Assembly: GCA_024687845.1 (NCBI GenBank)
Contig: JAILEL010000076.1
Span: forward strand, 1 to 9,671
Origin: Eubacterium sp.
GTDB lineage: Bacteria > Bacillota_A > Clostridia > Lachnospirales > Lachnospiraceae
Length of the DNA: 9,671 nucleotides
Direction: 5' to 3'
The first letter of the stretch is position 1. Each line of letters opens with the position of its first letter. The notes beneath the pieces are model-generated. The model saw only the letters and a program-made list of their open reading frames with translations. It was not told the DNA's origin and did no database searches. This document shows, in pieces, positions 1 through 6,521 of this stretch. The translations under genes and the position numbers were made by a program.

Positions 1-380
1 TTCCTATATAATGAGAATCACATATACAGTCTAAAACACACTAAGATTTTATAGATTTATAGTCGGTCGTTTCAGTTTGTAATGCTGCTCGGCTTTAACT
101 CGTAAAAATGCCTTTGAATAATAAAAGGAAGACATTTTTACTCAAACAGGATCGCTCGCAGCTTACAAATAATGAAACTCCCTCCTTAAATCTAAATAAA
201 ATCCCGTTACCGTTTTATACTATATATGTGATTCCTAATAAACATGTGGAAAGTTTTTGTTATCAAATAAAATCAAGAGGTAGACAAGGTGTGTCGGGTA
301 GGAAATATGGCATTTTCTCGCTTTATGTCGTGTTATTTTACAGCCGATATTGATAGGATTGGTTCGAAAGGAGGAAATAA
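1..380. other. Intergenic region upstream of the XRE regulator, no convincing gene
   Basis: This A/T-rich stretch contains one open frame of 81 codons (108-353, +), but its ATG has no Shine-Dalgarno sequence, the predicted peptide has no domain I recognise, and nothing supports it being expressed. The only clear signal is the ribosome binding site of the following gene at 367-374. A promoter for that gene must lie here, but I found no -35/-10 pair good enough to call. The 1-900 segment looks more A/T-rich than the - strand genes, which could reflect a separate origin. Confidence 0.5.
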
Positions 381-896
381 ATGGACCAGAAAAAAATAGG
401 TTCTTTCTTAAAGGAACTCCGCAAGGAAAAACAAATGACTCAGGAAAAACTTGCGGAACAATTTAATGTTTCGAGTAGAACGGTATCTCGGTGGGAAAAC
501 GGAAATAATATGCCTGATTTGGATATTTTAATTGAAATATCAGATTATTATGAAGTTGACCTTAGAGAGATTCTTAATGGTGAAAGGAAAAGCGAGAATA
601 TGAATAATGAAATAAAAGAAACTGTATTGCAAGCAGTAGATTATACAAAAACAGATGCAGAGAAATTTAATAAACGTGTAATGATATGCAATTCGATTGC
701 ATTGATCTTATTGGTGGTTTATATGTCATTCAAAGATTCGGGAATATACATGAATAATCTAATTATCCGACACGCTTTAGATTTTTCTCAAGGTGTTTCT
801 GTTGGAATGCTTTTATGCGGAATTATAATGTCATCCCGTTATGGGGCAAAGGTTCGAGCATTCAAGCAAAGAATATTAAATAAAGCAAATAAATAG
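381..896 (+). CDS. XRE-family HTH regulator with two C-terminal membrane segments
   Basis: This 171-residue protein begins with a Cro/CI-type (HTH_3) DNA-binding domain, about residues 6-62. The helix-turn-helix lies around 19-41, with the typical MTQEKLAEQFNVSSRTVSRW pattern followed by ENG. The DNA-binding part is joined by a polar linker (about 66-98) to two hydrophobic stretches, about 101-117 and 139-154, so the regulator is probably anchored in the membrane with its HTH in the cytoplasm. The start is secure: AAAGGAGG lies at 367-374, six bases before the ATG. It is transcribed toward the ABC permease gene and shares a terminator hairpin region with it, so it is not in that operon. Such membrane-tethered XRE proteins are common in Clostridia, often beside transporter genes. 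Its target and signal cannot be read from the sequence. Confidence 0.85.
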   Translation: MDQKKIGSFLKELRKEKQMTQEKLAEQFNVSSRTVSRWENGNNMPDLDILIEISDYYEVDLREILNGERKSENMNNEIKETVLQAVDYTKTDAEKFNKRVMICNSIALILLVVYMSFKDSGIYMNNLIIRHALDFSQGVSVGMLLCGIIMSSRYGAKVRAFKQRILNKANK

Positions 897-922
897 TGAG
901 TTTTTAAATGAGATACTCGTAC

Positions 923-983
923 AAATGAGCTTCAGCCCAAACAGGACTGAAGCTCATTCTGTTTTCTTATTTTGTTATTTTAG
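923..983 (+). terminator. Intrinsic terminator after the XRE gene, possibly bidirectional
   Basis: A perfect 12-bp stem, AATGAGCTTCAG (924-935) and CTGAAGCTCATT (947-958), encloses an 11-base loop. A T-rich tract (about 959-981) follows on the + strand. On the - strand the hairpin is followed only by TTTGTACG, so termination of the converging permease transcript is possible but weaker. Confidence 0.85.
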
Positions 984-997
984 CCTGCAAGCAGTCA
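983..997. repeat. 15-bp sequence repeated at 9653-9667 (copy 1)
   Basis: GCCTGCAAGCAGTCA occurs here, just past the T-tract of the XRE terminator, and again in the same orientation at 9653-9667. The core CTGC-AA-GCAG is itself a small palindrome. It may be an edge of a dispersed repeat; two copies in one window are only suggestive. Confidence 0.4.
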
Positions 998-1038
998 CAA
1001 TCAATTTAGCCAAATTTTATCAACCTTGAATAGTTACT

Positions 1039-3810
1039 CTAATCTACATGTTTCAATGCTTCGTCCATTGGTATCTTCTTTATTCGATTATAATCAATAA
1101 GCATTACAGAAAGATATGATATGAATACAAATATGAACATTTTCACGAAGCCTAGCGGGGTGATAACGAAACTGAACCAGCCTTCCATTCTCATCAGATA
1201 CATCTTAAAGAGTTGATTCATCGCGAAAAATCCTGCAAACATGCCTATCACACAGGCTACAAGAACAACAAAGGTAGTTGATGTCATATAAAGCCCGCTT
1301 ATTTCTTTATTCTCATATCCCAGGATTTTGACCATCGAAATTGCATTTTCATTTTTTTCAATGATAATCTTCGTAAGAAGGTAAATTAAAACTGCGGAAA
1401 GAATGATGCATATAACCTGGAAATATTTCATATATGAACCCATAGAATGGTCCAGCTGTCGGGATATTTTCAGAATGTCATCTTCTGTAATTGTTGTTGC
1501 TATATACTTGTCATCGATTCCTTCTATCTCTTCATTTGCCATAAAGCCTGTAAAATAGTCTTCATCCTCATCAAAGCACTTTCTGTAGTTTTCGATTGGC
1601 ATAAATACAGTGAGCGCACCTGAGTAATCATATATTCCCGCAACATTTAAATAATATGATTCATTATCATACTTCGCATCAAGCTTTACCGTATCTCCAA
1701 CCATCAGCCCATACTTATCTGAAAATGTACTGGAAATATACACCTCTTCGTCCGACATACTATTCGGAATACTTATATAATCACTGTCCGGTTCAACTCC
1801 ATATACAGAAATACTTTCCTTATGATCATTATTTACATATTCCAGACTTTCCATAGCGAATTTTTCCGCTGACTTCGTAGTTGTCTCGATAAGGTTTTCA
1901 TCCTCATCCTCCGTTGTCTTAAGTATTGTCTGATACTTTGCAAACATCATATCCGTTACATTTGACTTATATACATCCAGTGACTCTGGGAAACCGACTG
2001 CCATGGAAAGCATCAGCATAACAAATGCAATCCCAAGAATAAGTACTATATAGTTAGGTATATTCTGGAGCAGAATACGTGTTCTGAATCTTGCAAGAAA
2101 GCTCCACTTTGGAAGCCTCATTGCCTTCTTTCTCTTATTTGTCTTAAGGTCATGTCTAAGAAATTTGAGTGGTGAAAATCTGAGCATTCTCACTATTACA
2201 AATAGATTGATTATAAACATTATAATAAGTGGCACTACTGTCGTTTTTATAAATGCATCAGGCGTCCAGAAGGTCTCATAGGTCGGAAGACTATAGCTGT
2301 TATAGTACATATATATTACAACATTTTTAAATACTGTATATCCCATCACATTTCCGATAATTGCGGCTATCAGCGTTACAAGCACAGGCATAGTCATGTA
2401 ATGTATCAGAAGCTCCGTCTTCGTATATCCTGAAGCCCGAAGTGTTCCTATTACAGATGCTTCCCTTGTTATAGTATTACTAATTGTTATTGCGAAGATA
2501 AATGCCAGAACCGTAACCAATATATAAAGAAGTATTCCAGCCATTGCTTTATCGCCGCCCATATCATTAGTTGCAAAATGTATCGCCTGATTTGCATAGT
2601 TTGGAAGGAAACCTTCTATCTTAAGCTCATTATTATCCTCCGAATTAACTACAGTCTGAGAAATAAGAGCAGCCATTACATTTTCTGAAAGAGCCTTCTC
2701 TGCCACTTCATCCTCTGGCTTATTCTCATATACCCAGGCATAATTGTAATGAATATTTTTATTTATTCTGTCAAAGCCTTCATCAGTAACCATAGCAACA
2801 TCAAAATAAATAGCATCAAACATTGAATCCGTAGGCTTTTCATAAAGAGTGCTATAATTTACGAGCGCAATAAATGCTGTAACCTTGAATTCCGCGTCTC
2901 CAACTTTTATAGTATCTCCAAGCTTGATATTGACATTTTTTGCATGCATCCTGTCTATAGCAATTTCTCTATCATTTGCGGGCATAGTTCCCTTATGGAT
3001 GCTATACAGATCTACATTATCTCTGTCCATATAAACGCGGATGTTTCCATCCTTCTCACCATCCAGATTCCTGTCTTCTCCTGCATCCTTATAGAAATTC
3101 TCATATACCTTAACAGGTACTGCCCTATAGTCCGGATTATCAAGATCATACTTCTTAGAAGCCTTCTCATACTCCTCATCTACAGTCTTTTCAACTTCCC
3201 TGTAGGCTTCCTCTTTAGCATCCTCCAAAGCTTTATCATAATCTTCACTCTTTATAAATTCATTATAGGCTTCCTCGTATGCATCCTCATAATATTCGTC
3301 GATGGCTTTCTGAAGATTTTCATCAACAATATCCTGAATCATTTTCTCCTTATCAGCCTCGGAAACCTTTGCTCCCATATCGGAATACTGAGCGATCTGG
3401 GCTTCAACGCCTGCAGCGGCCTGAGCCCTGACTTCTTCCTCTATGCCATCCTTTACAGCCTTTTCAATCTCTTCGGGAATAGCCTCATCAACAGCTTTCT
3501 TTACCTCCTTATCTGCCTCAGCATAACCTTTATCGAGATAGTACTTCTTTACATCTGCTTTTTCTCCCTTTTCAAGAGCCATTAATATATCCTCAGATGC
3601 CTTCTGATTAAGTTCAAATGAACCATCCTCAAGTATATAATCTGTTATCTTATTTTCTGCAGACGTCAGCATACTGTTGTTAGCAACATACATGCCTGAA
3701 ATAAAACCAATCATAAGTATTAAAAATAGCGCGATAACCAGATATTTATGCCACTCACCAAGCAGTTCTCTCGGAACTCTCTTTTTAAGTGGATTTTTAA
3801 TCTTTCTCAT
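1039..3810 (-). CDS. Large FtsX/MacB-like ABC transporter permease with acidic helical extracytoplasmic region
   Basis: This integral membrane subunit pairs with the ATPase encoded just upstream. The chosen ATG (3808-3810) gives 923 residues and has AGGTGG six bases upstream (3817-3822). The open frame runs 18 codons further, but that extension overlaps the ATPase gene and lacks a comparable ribosome site. Visible layout: one membrane segment (about 23-43); a long Glu/Asp/Lys/Ala-rich, probably helical or coiled region (about 51-222); a mixed extracytoplasmic domain (to about 420); an FtsX-type block with segments near 424-444, 472-493 and 523-542; a further segment near 587-606; a second extracytoplasmic domain (607-795); and a final FtsX block near 796-814, 844-864 and 887-907. 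This fits the type VII (MacB/LolCE/FtsX) ABC class, which usually moves substrates or force across the envelope rather than importing solutes. The substrate is unknown. A Mn2+-type riboswitch precedes the operon. Confidence 0.88.
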   Translation of the reverse strand: MRKIKNPLKKRVPRELLGEWHKYLVIALFLILMIGFISGMYVANNSMLTSAENKITDYILEDGSFELNQKASEDILMALEKGEKADVKKYYLDKGYAEADKEVKKAVDEAIPEEIEKAVKDGIEEEVRAQAAAGVEAQIAQYSDMGAKVSEADKEKMIQDIVDENLQKAIDEYYEDAYEEAYNEFIKSEDYDKALEDAKEEAYREVEKTVDEEYEKASKKYDLDNPDYRAVPVKVYENFYKDAGEDRNLDGEKDGNIRVYMDRDNVDLYSIHKGTMPANDREIAIDRMHAKNVNIKLGDTIKVGDAEFKVTAFIALVNYSTLYEKPTDSMFDAIYFDVAMVTDEGFDRINKNIHYNYAWVYENKPEDEVAEKALSENVMAALISQTVVNSEDNNELKIEGFLPNYANQAIHFATNDMGGDKAMAGILLYILVTVLAFIFAITISNTITREASVIGTLRASGYTKTELLIHYMTMPVLVTLIAAIIGNVMGYTVFKNVVIYMYYNSYSLPTYETFWTPDAFIKTTVVPLIIMFIINLFVIVRMLRFSPLKFLRHDLKTNKRKKAMRLPKWSFLARFRTRILLQNIPNYIVLILGIAFVMLMLSMAVGFPESLDVYKSNVTDMMFAKYQTILKTTEDEDENLIETTTKSAEKFAMESLEYVNNDHKESISVYGVEPDSDYISIPNSMSDEEVYISSTFSDKYGLMVGDTVKLDAKYDNESYYLNVAGIYDYSGALTVFMPIENYRKCFDEDEDYFTGFMANEEIEGIDDKYIATTITEDDILKISRQLDHSMGSYMKYFQVICIILSAVLIYLLTKIIIEKNENAISMVKILGYENKEISGLYMTSTTFVVLVACVIGMFAGFFAMNQLFKMYLMRMEGWFSFVITPLGFVKMFIFVFISYLSVMLIDYNRIKKIPMDEALKHVD

Positions 3811-3826
3811 CCTTTTCCACCTCTCT

Positions 3827-4543
3827 TTACCAGTCAAGGTCAACAGCTGATACTTTATTTTCATTTATGTTATTATGACGAACTACACCATCACGAAGCT
3901 TGATGACATGATCAGCCATATTTTTGATTGCCTCATTATGAGTAACCATTATGATGGTATTTCCATACTTCTCGTTTACTTCTTCAATTAATTTCAGGAT
4001 TTCCTTAGATGTGTTATAATCCAGAGCCCCGGTAGGTTCATCACAAAGAAGTATATCCGGATTTTTTACTATGGCACGTCCTATAGATACACGTTGCTGC
4101 TGACCACCTGACAGTTGATTTGGAAGCTTATGACGATGTTCATATAGACCAAGTGTTTTTAGAAGATCGTCAATATCGAGTGGATTATCAGAGAGATATG
4201 CTCCTACCTCGATATTTTCCTTTACATTTAGATTAGGAATAAGATTATACATTTGAAATACGTAGCCCAGATGTTTGCGGCGATACTGAGTCAGTCCTTT
4301 TTCTCCCATATCCTCCAGTTTATCTCCATTAATGGAAATATATCCTGAATCAGGATTATCAATACCTCCGATAATATTCAGCAAAGTTGATTTTCCGGAT
4401 CCTGAAGGGCCAAGTAAAACACAAAACTCACCCTTTGCAACCGTAAAATCCATTCCTCTCAGGACCTCCTGCCTCGACTCACCAGAGCCAAAGCCCTTCT
4501 TAATATTTACAATCTCCAGAAACTTTTTCTCCTCTTCAGACAT
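3827..4543 (-). CDS. ABC transporter ATP-binding protein, LolD/MacB type
   Basis: This 238-residue cytoplasmic ATPase has every ABC motif in order: Walker A GPSGSGKS (45-52), Q-loop Gln97, signature LSGGQ (144-148), Walker B ILLCDEP (164-170), D-loop ALD (173-175) and the switch His202. Sequence style, including the NIIGGID stretch after Walker A and the SGGQQQRVSIGRAI signature region, is typical of the LolD/MacB/FtsE group that partners FtsX-like permeases. The next gene, 16 bases downstream, is such a permease, so the two form one operon and one transporter. The start is supported by GGAGG at 4551-4555, seven bases from the ATG. Its leader carries a promoter, a yybP-ykoY-type riboswitch and a terminator, so expression is probably controlled by transcription attenuation. 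Confidence 0.95.
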   Translation of the reverse strand: MSEEEKKFLEIVNIKKGFGSGESRQEVLRGMDFTVAKGEFCVLLGPSGSGKSTLLNIIGGIDNPDSGYISINGDKLEDMGEKGLTQYRRKHLGYVFQMYNLIPNLNVKENIEVGAYLSDNPLDIDDLLKTLGLYEHRHKLPNQLSGGQQQRVSIGRAIVKNPDILLCDEPTGALDYNTSKEILKLIEEVNEKYGNTIIMVTHNEAIKNMADHVIKLRDGVVRHNNINENKVSAVDLDW

Positions 4544-4636
4544 TTAAACTCCTCCTCTTTTTTCAGAAAAAACATTCAAATATACGCATCTTTTTTCTTA
4601 GATTTTCATAAAGAGACTTAATTCTCAGCAGAGCAG

Positions 4637-4679
4637 TTTGTTATATAATAGGGAATGCAGTATCCTTTTATATAACAAA
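4637..4679 (-). other. Second hairpin in the ABC operon leader
   Basis: TTTGTTATATAA (4637-4648) and TTATATAACAAA (4668-4679) form a perfect 12-bp inverted repeat around a 19-base interior that can add a few pairs. It directly abuts the terminator, so the U-tract of the terminator is also the 5' strand of this hairpin on the - strand. It is A/U-rich and has no following U-run, so it is not itself a good terminator. It could protect the 5' end of read-through mRNA or compete with the U-tract; neither is shown. Confidence 0.6.
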
Positions 4680-4750
4680 AGCGAGACCCACTTGTAGCAA
4701 CATAATTATTCCAGTAAGAATAACAATGTATGCTACAAGCAAGTCTCGCT
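4677..4750 (-). terminator. Riboswitch expression platform: long intrinsic terminator
   Basis: Read on the - strand, the RNA from 4750 down to 4680 folds into a 20-bp uninterrupted stem: AGCGAGAC/GUCUCGCU, three G-U wobbles, then CUUGUAGCA/UGCUACAAG. It continues through ACAU/AUGU and UUAUUC/GAAUAA to a loop of about six bases, and is followed by UUUGUUAU. The three central positions pair only as G-U on this strand; on the + strand they would be C-A mismatches, which indicates the RNA works in the - direction. Its 5' arm contains the 3' strand of aptamer helix P1 (4734-4743), so terminator and folded aptamer are mutually exclusive. Confidence 0.85.
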
Positions 4751-4872
4751 AATTACTCATAAACCGAATTGCTCAAATCTTTTGCCACGGATTTTTCCAT
4801 AGCATTGACTTAGCAATTGTGATGACGATTATATGAACAGATTATAATCTGCCAGCTACTCCCTCGTTTGTA
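4734..4872 (-). promoter_or_regulatory. yybP-ykoY-type manganese riboswitch aptamer
   Basis: On the - strand the pieces of the yybP-ykoY consensus appear in order. P1 is UACAAACGAG (4872-4863) with CUUGCUUGUA (4743-4734), nine of ten pairs. GGAGUAGC (4862-4855) follows the 5' arm and AGCGAGAC (4750-4743) overlaps the 3' arm, the two conserved strands of the L1 region. P2 is the palindrome CAGAUUAUAAUCUG (4851-4838). P3 begins with UCAUA.AA/UUUAUGA, opens into an internal loop with CGUCAUCAC (4827-4819) opposite CGG, then continues as AAUUGCU/AGCAAUU and ends in a GGA-AAAA-UCC tip. The family is established to bind Mn2+ and usually turns on exporters. Here it precedes an ABC operon, a less familiar partner. 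The extra P4 helix found in some members seems absent. Confidence 0.87.
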
Positions 4873-4909
4873 CATATGAATATTTATTCATTTGTTTTAA
4901 TGCGATATT

Positions 4910-4938
4910 AAAATATCAAATTTTAACTTCTCTGTCAA
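4910..4938 (-). promoter_or_regulatory. Housekeeping-sigma promoter of the riboswitch-ABC operon
   Basis: On the - strand a perfect -35 box TTGACA (4938-4933) is separated by 17 bases from TATTTT (4915-4910). Transcription would start near 4903, about 30 bases before the aptamer and about 360 bases before the ATPase start. A short hairpin, ATGAATA/TATTCAT (4876-4891), lies between the start and the aptamer. Confidence 0.8.
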
Positions 4939-4986
4939 TACTAAATTTTATAAAATAAATTTCTTATATACCTAATTTTTTCAAGA

Positions 4987-6474
4987 CTAATTTTTATTAT
5001 TTTCCAGTTTCTTCTCTATCGCCTTAATCACGATTTTCAACGCCTTTATTCGGGCGTATTTTTTATCATTTGATTCAAGAATGTACCATGGTGCATAGCG
5101 GGTATTGGTCTTCTGAATCATTTCATCGATTGCTTCTTCGTACTGATCCCATTTTTCTCTGTTACGCCAGTCTTCTTCAGTTATCTTCCACTGCTTCTCA
5201 GGTGTATTCTGTCTGTCAGTGAAGCGTGCAAGCTGAGTGTCCTTGTCTATCTGCACCCAGAATTTAATAACTACCGCATCCCAGTCAACCAGTTCCTTTT
5301 CAAATTCATTTATTTCATTATAGGCTCTCTGCCAGTCATTTTCAGAGCAGAAGCCTTCCAGACGTTCAACCATAACTCGTCCATACCAGGTTCTGTCGAA
5401 AATTGCAATGTGCCCATCCTTCGGAAGTCGTTTCCAGAATCTCCAGAGATAATGTCTTGATTTTTCAGCAGGCTCTGGACTTGCAATAGGATGAACCTCG
5501 TAACCTCTCGGATCAAGAGCACCAGCAATACGCTTAATATTTCCACCTTTGCCGGCAGCATCCCAGCCTTCATATGCGATGATTACAGGGATTTTCCTAT
5601 GATAGAGCTCATTATGCAGCTCACCAAGTCTTGCCTGAAGTGCACTCAGTTCTTTCTTATATTCCTCGTCGGAAATAGTTTTGCTTAGTGATATATCAGC
5701 CAGCTTCTTCGAGGCTTTAAGAGGAAATGTATTCTGCAGGAGTGGTGCCTTCTGCTTTGCTTCTGCATTTGCAAGTGCCGTATCAATACTTGCAATCAGA
5801 ATCTCTGTTACCTGAAGTTCAGCCCATTTCTTCTGAGTTGAATCTATAAAATACCATGGTGCTACAAACTGGTTCGTTGCCTCGATATACTCATCATAAA
5901 CATCCATGCATTTATCATAATGCTTGTTCTGCCATTTGTCCTTATCTGAGACACGCCACTTAGTAAAGGTATCACTTTCCAGTTCCTTAAGTCTCTTCTT
6001 CTGAGTCTTTTCATCTATATGGAAGAAAAACTTCACAACAAGATAACCATTATCATTCAGGGTTCTCTCGAATCTTTTAATAGAAGTCAGCTGCTCTTTA
6101 TACTGCTTCTTATCAATATCACCATGTAAATAATGAGAAGTTACTTCACCCATCCAGCTTCCGTCAAAGAATGAGAACTTACCGGCAGCAGGAATCCTTA
6201 CAAAATATCTGTACAAAAATGGTCGTCTGGTTTCTTCGCTGGTTGGCTCTGTCAGAGTCTCAACCTTGAAGAATCTCGGATCCATATTTTTAATGACTCT
6301 TCCAAGAACACTTCCCTTACCAGCAGCACCCCATCCATCAAAAACTACCAGAACTGGAAGATTCTTCTCTTTAACCATCATCTGTCTTACAGCAAGCTCA
6401 CCGCGTGCCTTCTCAAGCCTTGCACTAAGTTCCTCATCGGACGGTTTCTCGTCCTTAACCCACTCTTTAAGCAT
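4987..6474 (-). CDS. pap: Polyphosphate:AMP phosphotransferase (two-domain PPK2)
   Basis: The 495-residue protein has two PPK2 domains in tandem, the layout of class II PPK2 enzymes, which transfer phosphate from polyphosphate to AMP to give ADP. Domain 1 (about 15-235) has the P-loop GWGAAGKGS (47-55) but FFDGSWMGE (102-110) where domain 2 has IFDRTWYGR. Domain 2 (about 270-490) has GWDAAGKGG (303-311), IFDRTWYGR (358-366) and the usual lid region. In characterised two-domain members the C-terminal domain is the catalytic one, and the degenerate domain 1 motif here agrees. APWY occurs in both halves (205-208, 461-464), showing the internal duplication. The start has GGAGG at 6483-6487, eight bases before the ATG. 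The gene begins 47 bases after yhaM, so cotranscription is likely. I see no clear terminator after it. The role is nucleotide or energy balance from stored polyphosphate. Confidence 0.93.
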   Translation of the reverse strand: MLKEWVKDEKPSDEELSARLEKARGELAVRQMMVKEKNLPVLVVFDGWGAAGKGSVLGRVIKNMDPRFFKVETLTEPTSEETRRPFLYRYFVRIPAAGKFSFFDGSWMGEVTSHYLHGDIDKKQYKEQLTSIKRFERTLNDNGYLVVKFFFHIDEKTQKKRLKELESDTFTKWRVSDKDKWQNKHYDKCMDVYDEYIEATNQFVAPWYFIDSTQKKWAELQVTEILIASIDTALANAEAKQKAPLLQNTFPLKASKKLADISLSKTISDEEYKKELSALQARLGELHNELYHRKIPVIIAYEGWDAAGKGGNIKRIAGALDPRGYEVHPIASPEPAEKSRHYLWRFWKRLPKDGHIAIFDRTWYGRVMVERLEGFCSENDWQRAYNEINEFEKELVDWDAVVIKFWVQIDKDTQLARFTDRQNTPEKQWKITEEDWRNREKWDQYEEAIDEMIQKTNTRYAPWYILESNDKKYARIKALKIVIKAIEKKLENNKN

Positions 6475-6521
6475 ACATTATACCTCCGTTTTTTACATTA
6501 TCACATTCACCTATATACCCC

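Noticed and set aside
108..353. 81-codon open frame upstream of the XRE gene
   Set aside because: No ribosome binding site, no recognisable domain, and A/T-rich low-complexity residues; more likely chance. Kept only as part of the intergenic description.
2944..3585. 213-codon + strand open frame opposite the acidic region of the permease
   Set aside because: It is the complement of the Glu/Lys-rich permease codons, which read as Ile/Leu/Phe on the other strand; no ribosome site or family.
3811..3864. Longer N-terminus for the ABC permease
   Set aside because: It would overlap the end of the ATPase gene and lacks a good ribosome site, whereas the ATG at 3810 has AGGTGG at ideal spacing.
4590..4601. 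Tiny leader ORF (ATG AAA ATC TAA) on the - strand before the ABC ATPase
   Set aside because: Three codons without a ribosome site; no sign of a regulatory leader peptide.
4674..4742. Hydrophobic reading frame on the - strand inside the terminator (LLVAYIVILTGIIMLL...), resembling a small membrane toxin
   Set aside because: It has no ATG (only TTG), an in-frame stop just upstream and no ribosome site. The same bases are fully explained by the terminator hairpin with strand-specific G-U pairs.
4932..4990. Terminator directly after pap
   Set aside because: Only weak A/T-rich self-complementarity is present, with no stable stem plus U-tract, so no terminator is called; read-through into the riboswitch terminator is possible.
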